Part shown: positions 46,023 through 49,819 of the stretch, piece by piece
Layout of the letters: every line of letters starts with the position of its first letter
Numbering within the stretch: position 1 is the stretch's first letter
Source of the DNA: an uncultured Pseudomonadota bacterium
GTDB taxonomy: Bacteria > Desulfobacterota > Binatia > Binatales > Binataceae
DNA: 49,819 bases
Direction of reading: 5' to 3'
Assembly (NCBI GenBank): GCA_937889395.1
Contig: CALAOW010000107.1
Coordinates: forward strand, 1 to 49,819
Program-made: the position numbers and the translations under genes
The notes under the pieces: model-generated
Told to the model about the DNA's origin: nothing
The model's input: only the letters and a program-made list of their open reading frames with translations
The model's database searches: none

Positions 46023-46286
46023 TCAGTCCGTTTTGCTCTTCTCGGCCAGAGCCACTGCTTCGCGGAGCTTTTCCATGGTGCGGCCGAGCGCCTTGGTGTA
46101 GCGCTGCTTGGTCCAGGTCTCCTTGGTCCGCATCTTGAGCCATCCAAGCTTGACCGCGTCGGGCTTGACCCCCATCTCGCCGGTGGAAACCTCGATGATC
46201 GCGCGTTCTTCGGTGTTGAGCGAATCGAGCACTTCGCGCTTGAGGTTCTGCAGAAATCCGGACTTGAGATCGATATCGATCTTCAT
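46023..46286 (-). CDS. Small unknown protein
   Basis: The 87-residue protein starts MKIDIDLKSGFLQNLKREVLDSLNTEE and ends LREAVALAEKSKTD. It is strongly charged, helical and without a membrane segment. No family recognised. It is convergent with tyrS (16 bp gap). GGAAG about ten bases upstream of the ATG is a weak site. The codon usage is coding-like, which argues for a real gene. Confidence 0.6.
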   Translation of the reverse strand: MKIDIDLKSGFLQNLKREVLDSLNTEERAIIEVSTGEMGVKPDAVKLGWLKMRTKETWTKQRYTKALGRTMEKLREAVALAEKSKTD

Positions 46287-46350
46287 CGAAAAGGCACTTC
46301 CATCAGCTAAGCCTAAACCATCGCATGCGTCTCCTCAACGGCTTGACATT

Positions 46351-46410
46351 GGCAGGCGTCACCCCTGCACCCAATGTTAAGATAAAGATGCGGGCGGAGT
46401 TTACCCTGAG
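46351..46410 (+). repeat. REP-like repeat, single copy
   Basis: GCAGGCGTCACCCCTGCACCC followed by AATGTTAAG and then ATGCGGGCGGAGTTT matches the unit at 248-275 of the cluster and the copy at 1418-1454. It sits between two minus-strand genes and shows the repeat family is dispersed. Confidence 0.65.
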
Positions 46411-46473
46411 TCCTCGAAGGGCCCGGTTAGAGAAGATGAGCGCCGACAACAACGCGGTTGCGTGCGAGTTCGG

Positions 46474-46908
46474 CTATTCTTCTTCGACCGCCTGGCGAAT
46501 CGCGTTCAAGATGAACAGGAACTGATTGGGCGACGAGATGCGGCCGAGCATGCTCACCTTCTGGAGGACCTTGAGCTCCCGAGCCGTCACCTTGTGACGC
46601 GTCAGCGTCCCGCGATCGCCGGCAAACTTGCGCCATGCGTTTTCCTGCCGTTTGGCGGGCGCAGACTCGCGATGATTACCGACCACCCATTGCGCCTCGG
46701 GATGCGCGAGCAGGAACAACCGCTGCTTGTCGAGATCGAGCGTGTTCGCCAGCCGCGACAGCAGCGACAGGGAAGGGCGGCGCCGTCCGTTTTCGAGATA
46801 TGCGACGTGGCTGGCCTTGACGCCGAGCTTGCGCGCAAGTTCACGCTGGGTGAAGGCATAATCAGCGCGACGCTGTTTGAGGACCTGACCGAGAGTTTCT
46901 TTTTTCAT
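46474..46908 (-). CDS. XRE-family helix-turn-helix regulator
   Basis: The 144-residue protein has an N-terminal XRE/Cro HTH (MKKETLGQVLKQRRADYAFTQRELARKLGVKASHVAYLENGRRRPS, helices about residues 18-41). Its C-terminal half is longer than in simple XRE regulators (HPEAQWVVGNHRES ... RQAVEEE). The ATG overlaps the stop of the upstream peptidase gene (ATGA), so they form a pair. In ImmR/ImmA-type systems the peptidase cleaves the repressor; a similar relation is plausible here but unproven. Confidence 0.88.
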   Translation of the reverse strand: MKKETLGQVLKQRRADYAFTQRELARKLGVKASHVAYLENGRRRPSLSLLSRLANTLDLDKQRLFLLAHPEAQWVVGNHRESAPAKRQENAWRKFAGDRGTLTRHKVTARELKVLQKVSMLGRISSPNQFLFILNAIRQAVEEE

Positions 46909-47741
46909 AGGTCGTATTCCGCCAATAGTGCCCATCGGAGTTTTGCATAGTGGATCATCCCGGTCAGATAATTGAAGCTCTGGCCGGGCGGTAGTGAAGC
47001 GCCAAAATCAATTCCCACGGATTTCCGCACGTACTTGCGAATCTGCGCGAACGCCCGGTCGGGAAGCCCGTCAGCGCGCGCGACCAACCCGCAAGCCCAC
47101 GGCGTGGCGAACACTTTGCGCGCGAGCGGTTCGGGATACGCCGCAAGGCTGACGAGCACGTCGGCGGCGAGTTCCGTTGGTCGGACAAGGTGACTGTGAT
47201 GGGCGGCGTTGAAGAAATAGTGAGCTCCGTCGCCGGCGCTGCCGGTAACCTTGGTCGTCACGTAATGGCCTATCTCATGCATGAAGGTTGCTGAGACCGC
47301 GCCCAAATGATGCGCGGTGTTGAGATAAATGAGCGGATGCTTCAGCACTTTGGGGGTTTTGTGGACGTAAAAGCCTCGTAGCGCCATGCCTTCGGGGCCC
47401 CGGTAAGGGGCGGCCTGCAGATGGATCCGCAAGTCCGACGAAATCGCGGCGAGCTGGTCGAGCGTCCCAATTGGAAACGGTTCGCGATTCAACTGCGGCC
47501 ATATCTTCCGCGCCTCGTGGATAATTCCGCGCAACGTGTGGTAATCGAGCGTTCGGCGCATGACGCGCACGTAGTCGAGGCGCGCCAATTGCCGCAGTTC
47601 GCGCTGCGGCTTTCTCCATGCTTTAAGTTCGTTGCGGCCGACTTTGGGTGCCCCTCTCAGGATCTCTTCGACCAGCGCATCTAGCGCGGGACTTCGCTCA
47701 GATTTCAGTTCCACAGCCAACAGTTCCCCAGTTCTGAACAT
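46905..47741 (-). CDS. ImmA/IrrE-family metallopeptidase
   Basis: The 278-residue protein has the zinc motif HExxH as MHEIGHYVTT (H155, E156, H159) with a downstream metal-binding glutamate E190 in RPTELAADVLVSLAAYP, typical of ImmA/IrrE peptidases. Known relatives cut XRE-type repressors in mobile elements or DNA-damage responses. It lies directly upstream of and overlaps an XRE gene by four bases, the reverse of the common immR-immA order. No clear ribosome-binding site precedes ATG 47741. A structured 412-bp region lies upstream. Confidence 0.88.
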   Translation of the reverse strand: MFRTGELLAVELKSERSPALDALVEEILRGAPKVGRNELKAWRKPQRELRQLARLDYVRVMRRTLDYHTLRGIIHEARKIWPQLNREPFPIGTLDQLAAISSDLRIHLQAAPYRGPEGMALRGFYVHKTPKVLKHPLIYLNTAHHLGAVSATFMHEIGHYVTTKVTGSAGDGAHYFFNAAHHSHLVRPTELAADVLVSLAAYPEPLARKVFATPWACGLVARADGLPDRAFAQIRKYVRKSVGIDFGASLPPGQSFNYLTGMIHYAKLRWALLAEYDL

Positions 47742-48153
47742 CGAGTGTACGGGGATGGGGGCCCGCGTTGCAAGTGTCTAAAAAGACCTCAGAGAGTTGT
47801 ACTTGCGCTAACACGGTGACTTTGTTAACGACACTTGTAGTTAGCGAATGGCCAGAGCTTGCGCCGTTTGCGTCACTCAATGACCATTCGCACCGATCAC
47901 GACCTGCGAACGCTGTCAGGACGGGGACTCTCTGGGACGCAGCCCGGTCCGGTTCTAATCTAAGGCGGCCCCGAAAGCGAGCGTAAGAGAGGGAGACTCC
48001 GCTCTTTACCAGGCCACGACCGATTTTCATACGGCTTTTTCAAGCTTCCGGCGAGGGGCAGACCTCCTCGCTTCCGGGTCGTCGTCCTACCTCTCAGTTC
48101 CATTGGAAGACGCCGGGGAGAATTAACTCCCCGCGACAGGAGGGACGAGAGCA
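47742..48153. other. Structured intergenic region without a recognised gene
   Basis: The 412 bp contains nested inverted repeats: CAAGTGTC (near 47770) with GACACTTG (near 47830), and CGCTAAC with GTTAGCG within the same interval. A further 7-bp hairpin lies close to the plus-strand gene start. No tRNA, tmRNA or 6S-like features were recognised. It may contain promoters for both divergent genes and a structured leader. Confidence 0.4.
48114..48133 (+). promoter_or_regulatory. Leader hairpin just upstream of the ribosome-binding site
   Basis: CGGGGAG (48114-48120) and CTCCCCG (48127-48133) form a perfect 7-bp stem around AATTAA, ending a few bases before the AGGAGG of the next gene. It could influence translation or end an upstream transcript. 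Confidence 0.4.
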
Positions 48154-48873
48154 ATGGAACTACGGCAACTCACGACCGAGAGCGAACGACGAATTTTTGG
48201 CGAACGGATGGAGGAGGCGCGCGCGAAGCGGGGCGCACGCTACCGGGACACGCGGCGGTCCAACGTCGGGAGGATTCATCTCGAATACGGGCTGCTCTAC
48301 GGGCTGTTCGAGCACGACGACGACCTCCCTGAGCAAATGATGTCGGGATTCGTGATGCACGATCTCGCCAGCTTCCCGCAAAGTTTTCCGCGGCCCGACT
48401 TGAGCCATCTGTCGGCACGGTCGGTGATCGAGGGCGGAGAGCTGTGGTCGTTCGCCAAGGGAGCCGGTCTGCTGGCGCAGCGCGGCGCGACGATTCTGGC
48501 GGGCCTGATGCAGGCCCAGGCATTCCTGGTTTACCCGACCGTCAAGCCATCTGACCAGTCGGTACCATATGTGCTGGCCAACTTCATTAAGGCCGGCGAT
48601 CCAATAGTGTGTCCGTACTGCGAGACGACCGACGGCGGCAAGCTATGGGTGCAGCCGATGGTGCTCGAGGGTGAGGCGCTGGCGAAGCTGGTGGATGATG
48701 TGTTCGGGATTGGCTTCGAGACCAGCGATTCGATGCGGCGGATTCGGTTCGACAATCCATTCGCGATCGAACCGACGTTGTCCCGTCCAGCAATTCCAGT
48801 CGAGCAGCGTCTGGCGGCAGTTGAATCGGCGGCTGCGCACGGTCACGAGGTAAACGGCGACGCGCAAGCGTAA
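48154..48873 (+). CDS. Unknown protein with CPYC pair
   Basis: The 239-residue protein starts MELRQLTTESERRIFGERMEEARAKRGARYRDT and includes GGELWSFAKGAGLLAQRGAT, IVCPYCETTDGGK and DSMRRIRFDNPF. A CPYC pair could be a metal- or redox-active site but is single. It may resemble acyltransferase-fold proteins; the resemblance is weak and I do not assign a family. An AGGAGG lies about 10 bases before the ATG. It is convergent with a lipoprotein gene; a strong hairpin separates them. Confidence 0.72.
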   Translation: MELRQLTTESERRIFGERMEEARAKRGARYRDTRRSNVGRIHLEYGLLYGLFEHDDDLPEQMMSGFVMHDLASFPQSFPRPDLSHLSARSVIEGGELWSFAKGAGLLAQRGATILAGLMQAQAFLVYPTVKPSDQSVPYVLANFIKAGDPIVCPYCETTDGGKLWVQPMVLEGEALAKLVDDVFGIGFETSDSMRRIRFDNPFAIEPTLSRPAIPVEQRLAAVESAAAHGHEVNGDAQA

Positions 48874-48894
48874 ATCAGCGATGCGCCAAAAGAA

Positions 48895-48924
48895 GCGGCG
48901 GCCGATCCGACGATCGGCCGCCGC
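48895..48924. terminator. Bidirectional terminator hairpin
   Basis: GCGGCGGCCGATC (48895-48907) pairs perfectly with GATCGGCCGCCGC (48912-48924), a 13-bp stem with a four-base loop. On the minus strand it is followed by TTCTTTT, so it is intrinsic-type for the lipoprotein gene, and it separates the two convergent genes. Confidence 0.8.
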
Positions 48925-48950
48925 GTCATCTCAGTTCCAGGAATCCCGGA

Positions 48951-49421
48951 CTAGCTGGCGGAACCCGGCGACGGAAGCTCCGGCTTGCGGCAGCCGCCGC
49001 CGCCGACGCAATTGACGCCGGCGCCGAAATAAATCGTGGCGGCCTTGACCGGAAAGAACAGATAATTGAGCGGCGTCTCGATCAGATCGAACTGCTGCGG
49101 CGGCGCCGCCTCGGCATGAGCTTGCTGCTCGATGCGCTGCTTGGTGTTGGTCTCGACATCCTGGATGCTTGCGAGGCGATCGTCGGGGCCGAAGATCGCC
49201 GCCTTGCCCGGCTCGAGCCAGACGTAGCGCAACACGCTGGCGCCGCTGTGGTTGGGATCGGCGATGTTATCCTTCAGATCAGGCTGGCCCATCGCATCCA
49301 CCGCCTGATCGGGCGTCATGCCGGTGCTTAGCGCCCTGCTCTTCATTGCAAAGCATCCAACGGCGAATAGGGCGAGCAGCCCAACGGCCGCGCGCGCGAA
49401 AAATCTCGGCTGCGTCATCAT
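48951..49421 (-). CDS. Lipoprotein with SmpA/OmlA-like motif
   Basis: The 156-residue protein has a signal sequence ending in the lipobox AVGC (about residues 10-23), so it is an outer- or inner-membrane lipoprotein. The mature part has LSTGMTPDQAVDAMGQPD, similar to the start of SmpA/OmlA (BamE-like) domains. The rest has no recognised features, with a cysteine-rich CVGGGGCRKP tail. The start is ATG 49421. A divergent relation to BamE is not proven by sequence. Confidence 0.78.
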   Translation of the reverse strand: MMTQPRFFARAAVGLLALFAVGCFAMKSRALSTGMTPDQAVDAMGQPDLKDNIADPNHSGASVLRYVWLEPGKAAIFGPDDRLASIQDVETNTKQRIEQQAHAEAAPPQQFDLIETPLNYLFFPVKAATIYFGAGVNCVGGGGCRKPELPSPGSAS

Positions 49422-49499
49422 CGATATTTCAAGCCTCGTATGGAGCTAACATAACGAAGACATCTGCGGCAACCTGACTGTGTTTCATCGGGGTCCTGG

Positions 49500-49819
49500 T
49501 CACTTTGATGAAGATGAATTCACGACGCTCGGCGCCGGCGCAATTATGGCGGGGATCGCCGCTGACACTGTGGCCGGCGCCGGCTGCGCGCTGCACGCGC
49601 CCGCTTGCGACGCCGTCAGCATCACCGGCTGCGCGCCAGCACTTGGCGACGGGCTCGCGAACGGATGGGTCAAATCGTAGAAGCCGTTGATGAACCGAAG
49701 CCCCCATCCACCGCCGTTATCCATAAAGCCGGTCAGTTGGTTGTACAGCGTGGGGTCGTTGATGACATCCGCCAGTCGTCGCATGACTTGAAAGACATCC
49801 TGCAGAAGATCAACTCGAG
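49500..49819 (-). CDS. Partial gene, function unknown (5' end outside window)
   Basis: The minus-strand frame is open to the right edge and includes RVDLLQDVFQVMRRLADVINDPTLYNQLTGFMDNGGGWGLRFINGFYDLTHPFA and a low-complexity alanine/proline/serine tail ending VNSSSSK-stop at 49500. The 5' end is missing. The tail suggests a secreted or surface protein, but this is inference. No family recognised. Confidence 0.6.
   Translation of the reverse strand, partial: RVDLLQDVFQVMRRLADVINDPTLYNQLTGFMDNGGGWGLRFINGFYDLTHPFASPSPSAGAQPVMLTASQAGACSAQPAPATVSAAIPAIIAPAPSVVNSSSSK

Noticed and set aside
47742..48153. tmRNA or 6S RNA
   Set aside because: No tRNA-like ends, peptide-tag frame or large 6S-like bubble was recognised.

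Overview
The window is chromosomal DNA from a high-GC, free-living Gram-negative-type bacterium. Housekeeping genes are densely packed with mostly GC-rich third codon positions. The RNase P RNA looks like the ancestral bacterial A type, and lipoproteins, an AsmA-like envelope protein, ClpS/ClpA, NadB and FabF/FabH point the same way. Gene content and the dispersed repeats would suit a little-studied soil lineage (Binatota/Desulfobacterota-like is my guess). No 16S rRNA is present, so the placement is inference only.

Layout. 1-2170: end of an unknown gene, a REP-like repeat cluster, a CAU tRNA, a coiled-coil zinc-ribbon gene, rnpB, and a 211-bp element with perfect 26-bp terminal inverted repeats. 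2154-11184: an ArsA/Get3-like ATPase, rmuC, a FemAB-like protein, clpS-clpA, and nadB with a DsbA-fold isomerase. 11411-18221: pgsA, tRNA-Gly, a phosphoketolase-phosphoglucomutase-acetate kinase operon, and an SRAP (YedK/HMCES) gene. 18222-19857: a dispersed repeat, tRNA-Cys and a probable transferred gene joining a NucS-like nuclease to a RAMA domain. 19939-26063 (minus strand): a fabF-fabH-ArsA-like operon, a second repeat copy, an ethylmalonyl/methylmalonyl-CoA mutase and a secreted protein. 26223-27317: remnant of an outer-membrane protein, padR and divergent doxX. 27592-38674 (plus strand): transketolase, 6-phosphogluconolactonase, a DUF2939 protein, typA, an AsmA-like protein, a DUF2064 transferase, a glutaredoxin-like protein and a Gfo/Idh/MocA oxidoreductase. 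38636-42148: an inserted island. 42162-46006: hisC, pth, an unknown gene and tyrS. 46023-49819: an XRE regulator with an ImmA/IrrE peptidase, unknown genes and lipoproteins.

The most interesting region is 38636-42148. A 27-bp perfect direct repeat flanks about 3.5 kb of lower-GC DNA inserted at the 3' end of the Gfo/Idh/MocA gene, just upstream of hisC. The right-hand repeat still encodes an alternative ending of the interrupted gene (GTRIRLPLDS-stop) directly before hisC, so the uninterrupted locus can be reconstructed. The cargo is a minus-strand cluster: a MESH1-like (p)ppGpp/NADPH hydrolase, a PD-(D/E)XK-like protein of unknown family and an RNase J-like MBL/beta-CASP nuclease, the last two overlapping by 4 bp. 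A 40-residue lipoprotein gene lies upstream. One nucleotide-hydrolase gene, two nuclease-like genes and attachment-type repeats suggest an uncharacterised defence or stress module, though no integrase is visible.

Metabolic theme. Transketolase and 6-phosphogluconolactonase (pentose phosphate pathway) with phosphoketolase, acetate kinase and phosphoglucomutase would allow sugar phosphates to be cleaved to acetyl phosphate with ATP recovery.
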